A stretch of 64,000 bases of DNA from Methylotuvimicrobium buryatense 5G (lineage in GTDB: Bacteria; Pseudomonadota; Gammaproteobacteria; Methylococcales; Methylomonadaceae), in the NCBI RefSeq assembly GCF_000341735.1, contig NZ_KB455575.1, forward strand, positions 2,507,802 through 2,571,801. Reading direction: 5' to 3'. Positions 27,394-35,525 of this stretch are shown one piece after another. The position numbers and the translations under genes were made by a program. The notes beneath the pieces are model-generated. The model saw nothing but the letters and a program-made list of their open reading frames with translations. It was not told the DNA's origin and searched no databases. Numbering within the stretch: position 1 is the first letter of the stretch; the number at the start of each line of letters is the position of its first letter.

Positions 27394-27540
27394 ATGCTGT
27401 TACCCAAGCTCCAGCTTGGGTAACCTGTTCAGGAAGCTCTAGCTTCCCGCCAATCAAGAAAGATTGAACGAGCGAGCGAGTCGGGGTTGATTGAGAATGT
27501 GCGGAGGTTGTGTCGGTCTCAGGAAGCTGGAGCTTCCTGT
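27394..27540 (-). repeat. Dispersed repeat D, copy 2 (inverted)
   Basis: The reverse complement matches 1011-1146 through the whole unit, including the unique linker GACCGACACAACCTCCGCA, with small substitutions and a short indel. The two copies are 26 kb apart in opposite orientation. Confidence 0.8.
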
Positions 27541-27775
27541 GTATCTTTCCCAAGCCGGAGCTTGGGAAAGAGCGTGATGTGGGTTGGCCGTTTTTAGCTT
27601 GACGCGCATGACTTACGAACACCGTCCTGCTGGGGATATGCTGATCTTTGGGCTTTAGCTGAAGAAACTTGCTAATCAGGACTTGGATTGAAACGTTTGG
27701 AACGAAGCACATACCCCGTCCCGCTCAAGAAGTTTTAAGATGTGCCCGTTCCCAATCAGCAATAAGGAGCCAGAC

Positions 27776-27979
27776 ATGAAATTAAAAGTAATTATTCATC
27801 CTGCGGAAGAAGGTGGTTTTTGGGCGGAAGTACCTGCAATTCAAGGGTGCGCCACACAAGGCGATACTTTTGAAGAACTACTCTCAAATTTATATGAGGC
27901 CGTGGAAGGCTGCCTTTCTGTTGACTTGGAACAAATTGAAATCTCCAAGAATGACAGGGTGCTGGAGCTTGCCGTGTGA
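27776..27979 (+). CDS. hicB: HicB family antitoxin
   Basis: A 67-residue HicB antitoxin of the partial RNase H fold (UPF0150). The sequence MKLKVIIHPAEEGGFWAEVP, then QGCATQGDTFEELLSNLYEA, is characteristic. A good ribosome-binding site (AAGGAGC) precedes the ATG at 27776, so an earlier in-frame start at 27740 is not needed. It is a short version without a clear C-terminal DNA-binding domain. The toxin gene after it is broken, leaving an orphan antitoxin. Confidence 0.88.
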   Translation: MKLKVIIHPAEEGGFWAEVPAIQGCATQGDTFEELLSNLYEAVEGCLSVDLEQIEISKNDRVLELAV

Positions 27980-28358
27980 AAGCAATCTCCGGCAAACACA
28001 ATTTGCCAAGATTCTGGAAAATCAAGGGTGGCATTGTGTTCGGGTAAACGGTAGCCACCATGTGTACATGAAACCCGGTAATCCCGCCCGTATTTCCAGC
28101 AATTCCCAATTTGGAGATCAAAAAGGGTGTGGGGTATGCTTGGCGAGGATGTCGGCAGCAGGGAGCTGCCGCCAAGCCCCCATGGATGGGTTTACGGCCT
28201 TCCTCGACAGGCATACCCCACACCCTAAAATCGGCGAAACTGCTCAAACTGGGAATTGCTGCCGTATTTCGTTACCTATACATGGCAATGAAGATTTGAA
28301 AATCGGTTTGCTTTAGCATTTTATGAAAGTTGCAGGAATTACAGAAAATGAACTGTGA
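27976..28358 (+). pseudogene. hicA: HicA toxin gene, disrupted
   Basis: HicA is an mRNA interferase with a dsRNA-binding-like fold. Coding sense starts at GTG 27976 (VKAISGK), then shifts frame within 27991-28000 and continues FAKILENQGWHCVRVNGSHH with the active-site histidine region, to KPGNPARIS. A 165-bp element (28097-28261) then interrupts it; sense resumes as LPIHGNEDLKIGLL, hits an in-frame TAG at 28314-28316, and the usual tail MKVAGITENEL ends at 28358. Three independent lesions make it non-functional. Confidence 0.9.
28097..28261 (+). mobile_element. MITE-like element type E inside hicA, 165 bp, 9-bp duplication
   Basis: Termini CAGCAATTCCCAATTTGGAG and, complemented, CAGCAATTCCCAGTTTGAGC are inverted repeats. 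The direct repeat CCGTATTTC flanks the element (28088-28096 and 28262-28270), and removing the element plus one repeat restores the HicA reading frame across the junction. A second arm pair (AGGGTGTGGGGTATGC / GCATACCCCACACCCT) lies inside, around the stem GGCAGC/GCTGCC and a diverged conserved stretch (CATGGATGGGTTTACGGCC). A left-end fragment of the same type is at 45081-45171. Confidence 0.9.
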
Positions 28359-28532
28359 AACCAAGTCTAATTGAAAGAACGTTAGGTTTTACCTTCATGT
28401 TGGTTTCAAACGTATGGGACGAGGTAGACTCTTGTTTGAGAGTGTCTACCGTCAAGCTCCGCTTGGCGAACGATAAGCAGAGCTTAAAGGTAAGCATTCC
28501 CAAGAAGAACTTGGGAATGAGACACGGTAAAA
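28359..28532. other. Short gap after hicA
   Basis: It contains AAGCATTCCCAAGAAGAACT and TGGGAATGAG palindrome remnants related to the GAGCTTGGGAA repeats, joining directly to the duplicated ygiQ end. No gene is supported. Confidence 0.5.
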
Positions 28533-28981
28533 AACACTTGATACCGACGTTCCAGCCGAAAGGCACCGTCGACTCCGCCCCCGCCAACAAGCGCGCCAAG
28601 ATTTTTCGCGAAAGCTGAAATGGGGTCCGTCCGATTTCAGCAGCGAAAAATGACTTGGCGATTATTGCCTTCGGCGGCCCCGATTCGCCCTGCGTCCGTG
28701 CCACTACGCCACATCATCGTAAACTCGATGCGGCTCCGTAGCACTCCCACAAATGGCTTTACGCCGTGTCGCGATGCCTTGTATTTTGCCTCCGCCTGCG
28801 CTATTCGCGCAGACTCCGGCAAAACACCCGGCGCTACGGCTATCGGGGGCTAAAAATCTTCACTTCGCTAACGCTCCGTTTCCAAGATTTTCAGCGGACG
28901 CAGCGATTTACAACCAAACATACCGGCTTCGGAAATAAACAACGCAAGCAACCGGGCCGGCGAGCCGCAAAGTCTCGTTAG
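28533..28981 (+). pseudogene. Duplicated 3' end of ygiQ, split by element X
   Basis: 28533-28587 corresponds to 20643-20706 (with about five differences in 55-60 bp), and 28897-28981 corresponds to 20707-20790 (essentially identical). Between them is the 309-bp element X. The fragment encodes the basic YgiQ tail ([16 protein letters not shown]) and keeps the convergent overlap with dcaP. There is no start, so it is not a gene. Confidence 0.85.
28588..28896. repeat. Element X copy 2 (intron-free)
   Basis: An insert of about 309 bp at the point where intact ygiQ reads CCGCCAA-GACGCAG. Its first part is a large hairpin (28594-28660): CGCCAAGATTTTTCGC pairs with GCGAAAAATGACTTGGCG, enclosing GCTGAAAT/ATTTCAGC around a 12-nt loop. 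CCAAGATTTT occurs as a direct repeat near both ends. The junction 28880/28881 is the empty site of the group II intron found in copy 1. The exact element boundaries are ambiguous by a few bases. Confidence 0.75.
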
Positions 28982-30384
28982 AAGTTATACAAAGCCCTGA
29001 AATAAATCATGTCGAAACCGCCTTGACTGCCGTTTTCGAGATCGCGGCGGTAGCGCATGTACTCCAATCCGAACAGGACCTCTTCGATCGGCATCCAAAA
29101 CAAATTGGCTTGCCATGACCCGACCCGCTTATTAGCGGTACCGGTCGTTCCCGGATTATTATCGGTCGCTGCCATCGAATACAGTAAGGTAGACCGCCAT
29201 TCCGGACTCCACCAATGCCGGTAAGCCGCATAAGCGCCCCAACTCGTCTGCAGATCGATTTCGCCTCGTGCATTAATAGTCGCATCGCTGAAGGTATTGG
29301 CGGCCACATAACGACCCAAGCCGTTACCGTAAACGTAACCCAAACGGATATCGTCCTTATCCCAGGTTTTGATCAGTGCCGAACCGCTGGTCGACCAACT
29401 CAGTTTAGAATCGGTATTGTCGAGCTGCAAGCCATTGCTCAAGGTCGTTTTATCCTGCCGGATATCGCGCATCATTACCGCCATCGTCGCCGAACCCCAG
29501 TCGGCTTGATGCCGGATACGCCCGACCAAATCCGGCCAGCGATCGTCGGAAGGCAGCACTTGCCTGCCCCAAGGATCGGTCAGCGTCGTCTCGGGATTTT
29601 CCACCGATACATCGTAGGAGAGCCAATCGCCATCCCAGCTCCAGCGAATCTGAGGCTGACGAATGAAACCCATGATGGTCGGGTCGACTATAACATCCGC
29701 AGTCTCGTTCAATTGAAACGAGGACCAAGTCTGTCCGACCGTCAAGCCGTCCAGTTGAAAATAGGCATGGCGCAAACGAATCTGATGCGAATTAGTCAGA
29801 ATCTCGTTTCCCGGCGTTCCGGCGAAGTCGGTTTCAACCAATGCACGGAGCATGCCGAAACGAGTGGGCGTTCGGCTTTTAATCCAGAGCCGGGTCTCGC
29901 GGAGATGACTATTAAATTGACCGTTTTTTCCGGAACGGTCGAGCGGAGCCTCGTAAGTTCTTCGCAATGGGGTATCGGGCCACATTTGAAAAGCATCCAA
30001 TGTCAAACGTCCGCCAACCGTCAACACCGTATCCAAGGCTTTCAGCTCCAACAGGCCATCGCCCTCCTGCATCGTTTTTTCTCCGGCAACATCGACGACA
30101 CCGGTCGCCAAGGTTTCCGTTGCACTTTCAATTGACATTGAATCGGCTGATTCGACAGGCCCTTCAGATGGAACCGGAGCTTGTTGCCGGGCTTCTAGCT
30201 TGGCTTCCAAATATTCCAGGCGTTTCATAATTTCACTGGCTTGCTGCCGCAATTGGCGAATTTCCTCTTGCGGGTCGAGCTCTTCCGCGCCTTCCGAACT
30301 CAATGCATGGATTGTCAGCGCACCGAAAAAGCAGGCGCGAGCTAAAAATCCCGAACGCTTGGCCTGTAAAACTCCATGCCGCAT
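28978..30384 (-). CDS. DcaP-like outer-membrane porin
   Basis: A 468-residue protein of the DcaP trimeric porin family. A signal-like hydrophobic stretch (about 12-30, FLARACFFGALTIHALSSEG) precedes a coiled coil (EEIRQLRQQASEIMKRLEYL), then a beta-barrel of alternating strands ending in the outer-membrane signature FRALYNF with terminal Phe. DcaP porins take up small organic acids; the substrate here is unknown. It follows a haem lipoprotein gene by 17 bp on the same strand. Its 3' end is duplicated at 20787-21075. It converges on ygiQ. Confidence 0.88.
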   Translation of the reverse strand: MRHGVLQAKRSGFLARACFFGALTIHALSSEGAEELDPQEEIRQLRQQASEIMKRLEYLEAKLEARQQAPVPSEGPVESADSMSIESATETLATGVVDVAGEKTMQEGDGLLELKALDTVLTVGGRLTLDAFQMWPDTPLRRTYEAPLDRSGKNGQFNSHLRETRLWIKSRTPTRFGMLRALVETDFAGTPGNEILTNSHQIRLRHAYFQLDGLTVGQTWSSFQLNETADVIVDPTIMGFIRQPQIRWSWDGDWLSYDVSVENPETTLTDPWGRQVLPSDDRWPDLVGRIRHQADWGSATMAVMMRDIRQDKTTLSNGLQLDNTDSKLSWSTSGSALIKTWDKDDIRLGYVYGNGLGRYVAANTFSDATINARGEIDLQTSWGAYAAYRHWWSPEWRSTLLYSMAATDNNPGTTGTANKRVGSWQANLFWMPIEEVLFGLEYMRYRRDLENGSQGGFDMIYFRALYNF

Positions 30385-30401
30385 CTACCTATTTCCTTCA
30401 C

Positions 30402-30887
30402 TCAATGAATTTGAAAACGGCTGTGGCATTCGTTGCAAGTCTCTGCGACTCGATCGAGTGAGGCATTCAATGCTCTAATCCGGTACGCTTTCGCCAAACG
30501 CCGAATGCCCTCGGCTTGCGCGTCCAATCGGACGGCCAACATTGAAAAAACCGCTTTTTCGTCGTCATCGAGCTCAAGATAATTATCCTTGCCGGGCAAG
30601 TCTTGTATATAGCGGCTCACGCTTTTGATTCTGTCAGCCATTTGCAAAGCTTGCCGCCGCCGCTCGTCTTCGACCTCTAAGGCATTGAGTTTTTGATCGT
30701 AAACCTCATGGCTCATCGAACGCATCAAACTACGTAAGCAATCCCTAGCTGCCATTAACGCACAAGGATCATCGAATTGACCATGAATACCGCCTCCGAA
30801 TTGCCCGGTTTGGCAAGCAGATAACACCATCAATAACTGGACACACACGAAAGTCACTAAGGAACGAGTATGAAATAACTTCGACAC
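30402..30887 (-). CDS. Putative haem c lipoprotein
   Basis: About 161 residues. The N-terminus is a lipoprotein signal (KLFHTRSLVTFVCVQLLMVL then the lipobox LSAC), the middle is helical and charged, and a single CXXCH haem c site (CNECHSRFQIH) sits at the very C-terminus, as in cytochrome c'-like four-helix bundles. Probable role: periplasmic, lipid-anchored electron carrier or gas-binding haem protein. The start is uncertain. The charged part of the signal and GTG 30887 lie inside the type A repeat; GTG 30857 just outside it would leave a signal without positive charge. It is 17 bp upstream of the porin gene, probably in one operon. Confidence 0.75.
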   Translation of the reverse strand: MSKLFHTRSLVTFVCVQLLMVLSACQTGQFGGGIHGQFDDPCALMAARDCLRSLMRSMSHEVYDQKLNALEVEDERRRQALQMADRIKSVSRYIQDLPGKDNYLELDDDEKAVFSMLAVRLDAQAEGIRRLAKAYRIRALNASLDRVAETCNECHSRFQIH

Positions 30888-31087
30888 CTTTTGGAAGGGG
30901 GGGCGATGGCTCGATTGACAGGTGTCGCCGGCAGGGCTGACTTTTTCTCCTCGACAATTGCTCCTGCATTGCCTTAATACACGCCATCCATGGCGTAATA
31001 CAAAATCTGCAGTCATACCATCCATGGCAATCTGATAGCCGCCACAAAGCCTACTACTTGTAGAAGTTATTTTGCGCATATTCCTAA
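30858..31087 (-). repeat. Type A palindromic element, diverged copy
   Basis: Ends TAAGGAACGAGTATGAAATA and, complemented, TTAGGAATATGCGCAAAATA are inverted and continue ACTTC. The arm GGTGGCTCGATTGACAGG is partly kept, but the interior core is rearranged and holds an inserted repeat with CCATCCATGG. It touches the 5' end of the haem lipoprotein gene. Confidence 0.78.
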
Positions 31088-31210
31088 ACGTTGGAATCTA
31101 TTTCGTTCGATGTCCATCGCAGCCTCTTCTACATAGCAGAACTCGGTTATTCAATCAGCGAATCCAGAAGAATCGACGATTATTGTTTAGGAACCGGCAT
31201 TGAAATACCT

Positions 31211-31756
31211 TCAATAAAACAACTCCAACGCCAGCATTAATGCGTCTTCCCGCCCTTCTTGAGCAGGGTAATAATCCTTACGGATACCGATTTCATTAAA
31301 GCCCATTTTTTGATACAACGCAATGGCGCCAATATTGGAAGGACGGACCTCCAAAAAGACGGTTTCGGTTTTATACCATCTAGCGACGTCGACTAGGTGC
31401 GTTAACATTTTACGGCCGACACCTTGTCCTTGGTCTTCCGGCGCGACCGAAATATTCAAAATGTGCGCTTCGCCAACCGCGATCGAAACAATGCTGTAGC
31501 CCAATATTCTATCGACGTCTTCACAGACCCAACAACTGTAGCCCGCTTTGAAGCAGTCTTTAAAAACGCCTTCACTCCATGGAAAATCGTAGTTAGTATT
31601 TTCTATCGTTAAGACGGCGCTTAAGTCTTTGCCGGTCATGCGCCGCATCCTTAACAAATCATCCCTAGATACCGAATCCGGAAAAATTTTTGCGTAAAAC
31701 TCACGATCGGCATCGTAAACGACAATATCTTTAAATCGTTGTAATAACTCCCGCAT
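31211..31756 (-). CDS. rimI: Ribosomal protein S18-alanine N-acetyltransferase
   Basis: A 181-residue GNAT acetyltransferase with the RimI signature: IENTNYDFPWSEGVFKDCF, the acetyl-CoA loop VAPEDQGQGVGRKMLTHL, then FLEVRPSNIGAIALYQKMGF and RKDYYP. An N-terminal extension of about 40 residues precedes the core. ATG 31756 was chosen; the TTG at 31762 overlaps the stop of the upstream gene. It follows the uracil-DNA glycosylase gene after 2 bp, a frequent pairing, so the two are co-transcribed. Confidence 0.92.
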   Translation of the reverse strand: MRELLQRFKDIVVYDADREFYAKIFPDSVSRDDLLRMRRMTGKDLSAVLTIENTNYDFPWSEGVFKDCFKAGYSCWVCEDVDRILGYSIVSIAVGEAHILNISVAPEDQGQGVGRKMLTHLVDVARWYKTETVFLEVRPSNIGAIALYQKMGFNEIGIRKDYYPAQEGREDALMLALELFY

Positions 31757-31758
31757 GC

Positions 31759-32547
31759 TCAACCTTTAATTTCGTCAAATTTAGCTATAGCCAATTGTAG
31801 ATCCTGCCAGGCTTTACGCTTTTCTAGCGGTGACCTCAGCAGATAAGCCGGATGATATACCACAACCAGAGGAATGCCGTCCAATGAATGTACCGTCCCT
31901 CTGAGCTGGCCGATGTTCTTGTCGGTTTTGAGTAAATTTTGTGCGGAAACGCGCCCGACCGCCAGAATAATTTTCGGCTTTAGCCAAGCGATTTGACGAT
32001 GTAAATAGTCGCTACATGCTTCGACTTCGGTCGTTAAAGGATCACGGTTATTCGGCGGCCTGCATTTTAGAATATTGGTGATAAAAACGTCATCGCGCTT
32101 TAAGCCAATGGCTCTTAGCATTTCGGTTAGCAATTGACCGGCCCTGCCGACAAACGGCTCACCTTGACGATCCTCGCTTTCGCCTGGCGCTTCGCCGACG
32201 ACCATCCACCCCGAACTTGCCGAACCGCTGCCGAACACGGTTTGCGTCCGACTTTCGCATAGTGTGCATTGTCGGCATTCCGACACTTCATTTTGTAAAT
32301 CCGCCCAAGTTGTTTTGGAATCGGACAATTTCGGCTGCGCTTCGACTTCAGGAACAAGGGGGAGGTCAGGCGCAACCGGTGTCGCTGTTTTTTGAACATC
32401 ACCGAGTAGAGCGGATACGGCCGTTTGCGGCGCCGCGAAATCACTTACCCCGGAGTTTATTCGATCACCAACCGGTGCTTGACGGGAAACCCAAACATCG
32501 ATCCCGATCGCTTTTAGGTAATGAAGTCGAATCTCAGTATCCAACAT
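31759..32547 (-). CDS. Family 4-type uracil-DNA glycosylase
   Basis: A 262-residue DNA repair enzyme that removes uracil. The N-terminal 90 residues are a variable linker. The catalytic domain starts with the iron-sulfur cysteines ECRQCTLCESRTQTVFG, then motif GEAPGESEDRQGEPFVGRAG, ITNILKCRPPNNRDP with a further cluster cysteine, and VYHPAYLLR with the motif-2 histidine. It is often annotated as a phage SPO1 DNA polymerase-like domain. It is coupled to rimI. Confidence 0.92.
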   Translation of the reverse strand: MLDTEIRLHYLKAIGIDVWVSRQAPVGDRINSGVSDFAAPQTAVSALLGDVQKTATPVAPDLPLVPEVEAQPKLSDSKTTWADLQNEVSECRQCTLCESRTQTVFGSGSASSGWMVVGEAPGESEDRQGEPFVGRAGQLLTEMLRAIGLKRDDVFITNILKCRPPNNRDPLTTEVEACSDYLHRQIAWLKPKIILAVGRVSAQNLLKTDKNIGQLRGTVHSLDGIPLVVVYHPAYLLRSPLEKRKAWQDLQLAIAKFDEIKG

Positions 32548-32621
32548 CGTTTGGAGTGTGCTCAGCGCACTGTCGTATTGAGTATAATTCGGAAGTGCGC
32601 GAGCGGATAGGAAAAGGAAGC

Positions 32622-34166
32622 TTAAACATCGCCTTTTTGCGGGTGCCGGCGCTGATTAGGCGCTTGCAATTTATTGACCGCATTGATATAGGCTTTCGCT
32701 GAAGCGATGACGATGTCGGTATCGGCACCCAAGCCATTGACGATGCGCCCTGCCTTATCGAGGCGTATCGTAACTTCCCCTTGCGAATCGGTGCCGTTGG
32801 TAATATTGTTGACCGAATACAATTCCAGAATGGCGTGTGTATTGACTAGACTTTCAATCGCTTTCAGACTGGCGTCGACCGCACCGCTACCGTTCGAACT
32901 GCCTGTCATTTCTTGATTATCGATGCGTAAAGTAACCCGCGCCGTCGGCACTTCTCCTGTTTCGGAGCAAACGCTTAACGCGATCAATTTGATGTATTCA
33001 TCCTCGCCGCTAATGCTGACTTCGGAAATCAAGGCCTGCAAATCCTCATCGAAGATCTCGTGTTTTTTGTCGGCCAGTTGTTTGAAACGGAAAAACGCTT
33101 CGTTCAATTCTTCTTCCGAGGTGAACTCGAAACCGAGTTCGGTCATACGGGTCTTGAAAGCATTGCGGCCGGAATGTTTACCCAACACCATCCGGTTTGC
33201 GGCCCAGCCGACATCCTCGGCGCGCATGATTTCATAAGTCTCGCGGCTTTTCAGCACGCCGTCCTGATGAATGCCGGATTCATGCGCGAAGGCATTCGCG
33301 CCGACGATCGCTTTGTTCGGTTGCACAGGGAAACCGGTTATCGTCGAGATCAAACGCGAACAAGTCATGATTTCTGTCGTATCGAGCGTAGTGTCGCACG
33401 GAAAAACATCTTGGCGCGTTCTTACCGCCATCACGACCTCTTCCAACGCGGCATTGCCGGCACGCTCGCCAAGTCCGTTGATCGTGCATTCGACCTGGCG
33501 TGCGCCGTTCATCACCGCTGCTAAAGAATTGGCAACCGCCAAGCCCAAATCGTTGTGACAATGCACCGAGAAAATCGCCTTATCGGAATTCGGTATCCGT
33601 TGAATCAAGTTACCGATTGTCGCGCCGAATTGATGAGGAACACTGTAACCGACCGTATCGGGTATGTTCAGCGTAGTCGCACCGGCATCAATGACCGCCT
33701 CCAAGATACGGCACAAAAAATCTTCCTCTGAACGCCCTGCGTCCTCGGGCGAGAATTCGACGTTATCGGTATATTGTAGTGCGCGTTTGACGGCTTTAAC
33801 GGCCAACTCGATCACTTGTTCCGGCTGCATCTGCAATTTCATTTGCATATGGATCGGCGAGGTTGCGATAAAAGTATGAATGCGCGAACTTTCAGCGCCT
33901 TTCAAAGCCATACCGGCTTTGTCGATATCTTTGTCCAAAGCCCTCGCCAATCCGCAAACGGTGCTGTTTTTAACCGCCTTCGCGACCGCCTCGACCGCTT
34001 CGAAATCGCCCGGACTCGCGGCAGGAAACCCTGCTTCGATCACATCGACTTTCATTCTTTCCAGCGCTTTTGCAATTCGGACTTTTTCATCGCGCGTCAT
34101 CGACGCCCCCGGACTCTGCTCGCCATCGCGCAAAGTCGTATCAAAAATAATTAATTTGTCTTTCAT
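32622..34166 (-). CDS. leuA: 2-isopropylmalate synthase
   Basis: A 514-residue enzyme for the first committed step of leucine synthesis (2-ketoisovalerate plus acetyl-CoA). The catalytic TIM barrel has [16 protein letters not shown] with the metal ligand Asp, [33 protein letters not shown] and the HESGIHQDG histidine. The C-terminal LeuA dimerisation domain is the leucine feedback site ([20 protein letters not shown]). ATG 34166 is preferred (GGAG 7 bp upstream) over one at 34184. It is grouped with pssA and ilvC-ilvH-ilvI reading the same way, a conserved block. Confidence 0.96.
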   Translation of the reverse strand: MKDKLIIFDTTLRDGEQSPGASMTRDEKVRIAKALERMKVDVIEAGFPAASPGDFEAVEAVAKAVKNSTVCGLARALDKDIDKAGMALKGAESSRIHTFIATSPIHMQMKLQMQPEQVIELAVKAVKRALQYTDNVEFSPEDAGRSEEDFLCRILEAVIDAGATTLNIPDTVGYSVPHQFGATIGNLIQRIPNSDKAIFSVHCHNDLGLAVANSLAAVMNGARQVECTINGLGERAGNAALEEVVMAVRTRQDVFPCDTTLDTTEIMTCSRLISTITGFPVQPNKAIVGANAFAHESGIHQDGVLKSRETYEIMRAEDVGWAANRMVLGKHSGRNAFKTRMTELGFEFTSEEELNEAFFRFKQLADKKHEIFDEDLQALISEVSISGEDEYIKLIALSVCSETGEVPTARVTLRIDNQEMTGSSNGSGAVDASLKAIESLVNTHAILELYSVNNITNGTDSQGEVTIRLDKAGRIVNGLGADTDIVIASAKAYINAVNKLQAPNQRRHPQKGDV

Positions 34167-34184
34167 GAGAACTCCGTTCATCAA

Positions 34185-34409
34185 GAAATTTGATGTTAAG
34201 GAAACTGATTAGTAAGGATTGTGTATTACGGGGGAGGAGAATAAAGTATGTGCCCGCTAGGGCAGCAGCAGAAAAAGAAGAGTTGGTTTGAACGGCGCCG
34301 AAAAAGCAGCACCGAAAACGGTGCTTGTCGAATTGCTGGCGGTAATAGAGAAGTGAAATTTCATGAGTTGGACTATACGCGATTGTGTTTTTTGCCTCAA
34401 GAAATTTGT
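34185..34409. other. Upstream region of leuA
   Basis: 225 bp between leuA and a type A element. It is expected to hold the leuA promoter, but no clear -10/-35 or leader peptide rich in Leu codons was found. Confidence 0.4.
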
Positions 34410-34597
34410 TAAGGATCGAGCATGAAATAACTTCGACAACTTCTGGAAGGGGGTTCGGTGGCTCGATTGACAGGTGTCGGCGGCAGGGAAAGCCGCCGTC
34501 AAGCCTACATGGAAGTATTCACGGCGTCCTGTCAAGCGAGTCACCGAATCGCCGCAAAGCCTATTACTTGTAGCAGTTATTTTGCGCATATTCCTAA
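34410..34597 (+). repeat. Type A palindromic element, well-preserved copy
   Basis: TIRs TAAGGATCGAGCATGAAATA and, complemented, TTAGGAATATGCGCAAAATA. Inner arms GGTGGCTCGATTGACAGG and CCTGTCAAGCGAGTCACC pair, enclosing the stem GGCGGC/GCCGCC and the conserved stretch CCTACATGGAAGTATTCACG. Its right end overlaps the pssA stop codon. Confidence 0.88.
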
Positions 34598-35343
34598 GTC
34601 TTTCTATGAAGTCTGCGGCGACGCATGACCAAGGTAAAAACCGGTCCGGAAATCGCATACCCTAAAGACAACAAAAACAACATGGTTTGCGGCTGCGCCA
34701 TCACAAATGCAACTCCCAACATCACGGCAATCGCGACGACGAAAGGCACCTTCCCCTTCCAGTCTATGCCTTTAAAACTGAAATAACGAAAATTACTAAC
34801 CATCAACAAGCCGGTTGCAATCGTTAAAATCAAGGCCGCATACTTTAGCGCATCGATATCGTAATCGTATTCGATCGAAATCCAGATAAAGCCGGCCAAT
34901 ATTGCGGCGGCGGCGGGACTCGGCAAGCCTTGGAAATAGCGTTTGTCGTCGGTTTCGACTTGCGCGTTAAAACGTGCCAATCTCAACGCGCCGCCGGCCA
35001 TGTGCACGAATGCCGCAAATAGGCCTAGCTTACCCAAGCTGGAAAACGCCCAGAGGTACATTACCAACGCAGGAGCGGCGCCGAACGATATCATATCGGA
35101 TAAGCTATCGTATTCGACGCCGAATTTGCTTTGCGTATTTGTCAAACGCGCCACGCGCCCGTCGAGCCCGTCTAGAATCATGGCGGCAAAAATCGCTACG
35201 GCTGCGGTTTCGTATCGCCCGCCCATCGCGGATGTAATCGCGTAAAAACCGGCGAACAACGCGCCTGTCGTAAACAAATTGGGTAATAAATAAATACCGC
35301 GGCGGCGAGGCGTGGAAGATTTTTCAGGCGTCATATTTTTCAT
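34594..35343 (-). CDS. pssA: CDP-diacylglycerol-serine O-phosphatidyltransferase
   Basis: A 249-residue integral membrane enzyme making phosphatidylserine, the precursor of phosphatidylethanolamine. The CDP-alcohol phosphatidyltransferase motif D-G-X2-A-R-X8-G-X3-D-X3-D is visible in LDGLDGRVARLTNTQSKFGV followed by EYDSLSDMISFG. Six to eight hydrophobic helices follow, and the C-terminus is basic (RRRRLHRKT). The stop codon TAG (34594-34596) coincides with the end of a type A repeat, so the last residues may have been reset by the insertion. Confidence 0.93.
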   Translation of the reverse strand: MKNMTPEKSSTPRRRGIYLLPNLFTTGALFAGFYAITSAMGGRYETAAVAIFAAMILDGLDGRVARLTNTQSKFGVEYDSLSDMISFGAAPALVMYLWAFSSLGKLGLFAAFVHMAGGALRLARFNAQVETDDKRYFQGLPSPAAAAILAGFIWISIEYDYDIDALKYAALILTIATGLLMVSNFRYFSFKGIDWKGKVPFVVAIAVMLGVAFVMAQPQTMLFLLSLGYAISGPVFTLVMRRRRLHRKT

Positions 35344-35525
35344 CTACTGTTGCAACATTTGCAATAAAACAATACCGCAGATTATACAATGAGCCGAAAA
35401 AGCACTCATGAATTAATAGCGACTTGGAAAATAGATCCGGAGACGAATCATTTGTGTTACGTAACGGCTAAACACATACTTTGATGCAAATTTCGTTTAG
35501 GATTTGGTATAAAAAACTTCCCTAT

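Larger units (their letters stand above)
26997..27775. other. Repeat-rich gap between IS21 and hicB
   Basis: About 780 bp with no supported gene. It contains a family C relative (27104-27245), repeat D copy 2 (27394-27540), and further GAGCTTGGGAA-type palindromes to about 27570. An apparent minus-strand frame at 27392-27712 is produced by the repeats. Confidence 0.65.

Noticed and set aside
27392-27712. Minus-strand 106-residue ORF
   Set aside because: It is read through repeat D palindromes; nothing protein-like.
30888-31079. N-terminal extension of the haem lipoprotein frame to 31079
   Set aside because: The extra 64 residues are translated type A repeat and would bury the lipoprotein signal.
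34385-34665. Open frames across the type A element, including MSAAGKAAVKPTWKYSRR
   Set aside because: They translate the palindromic module, recur wherever the module occurs and have no ribosome sites or codon pattern of a gene.
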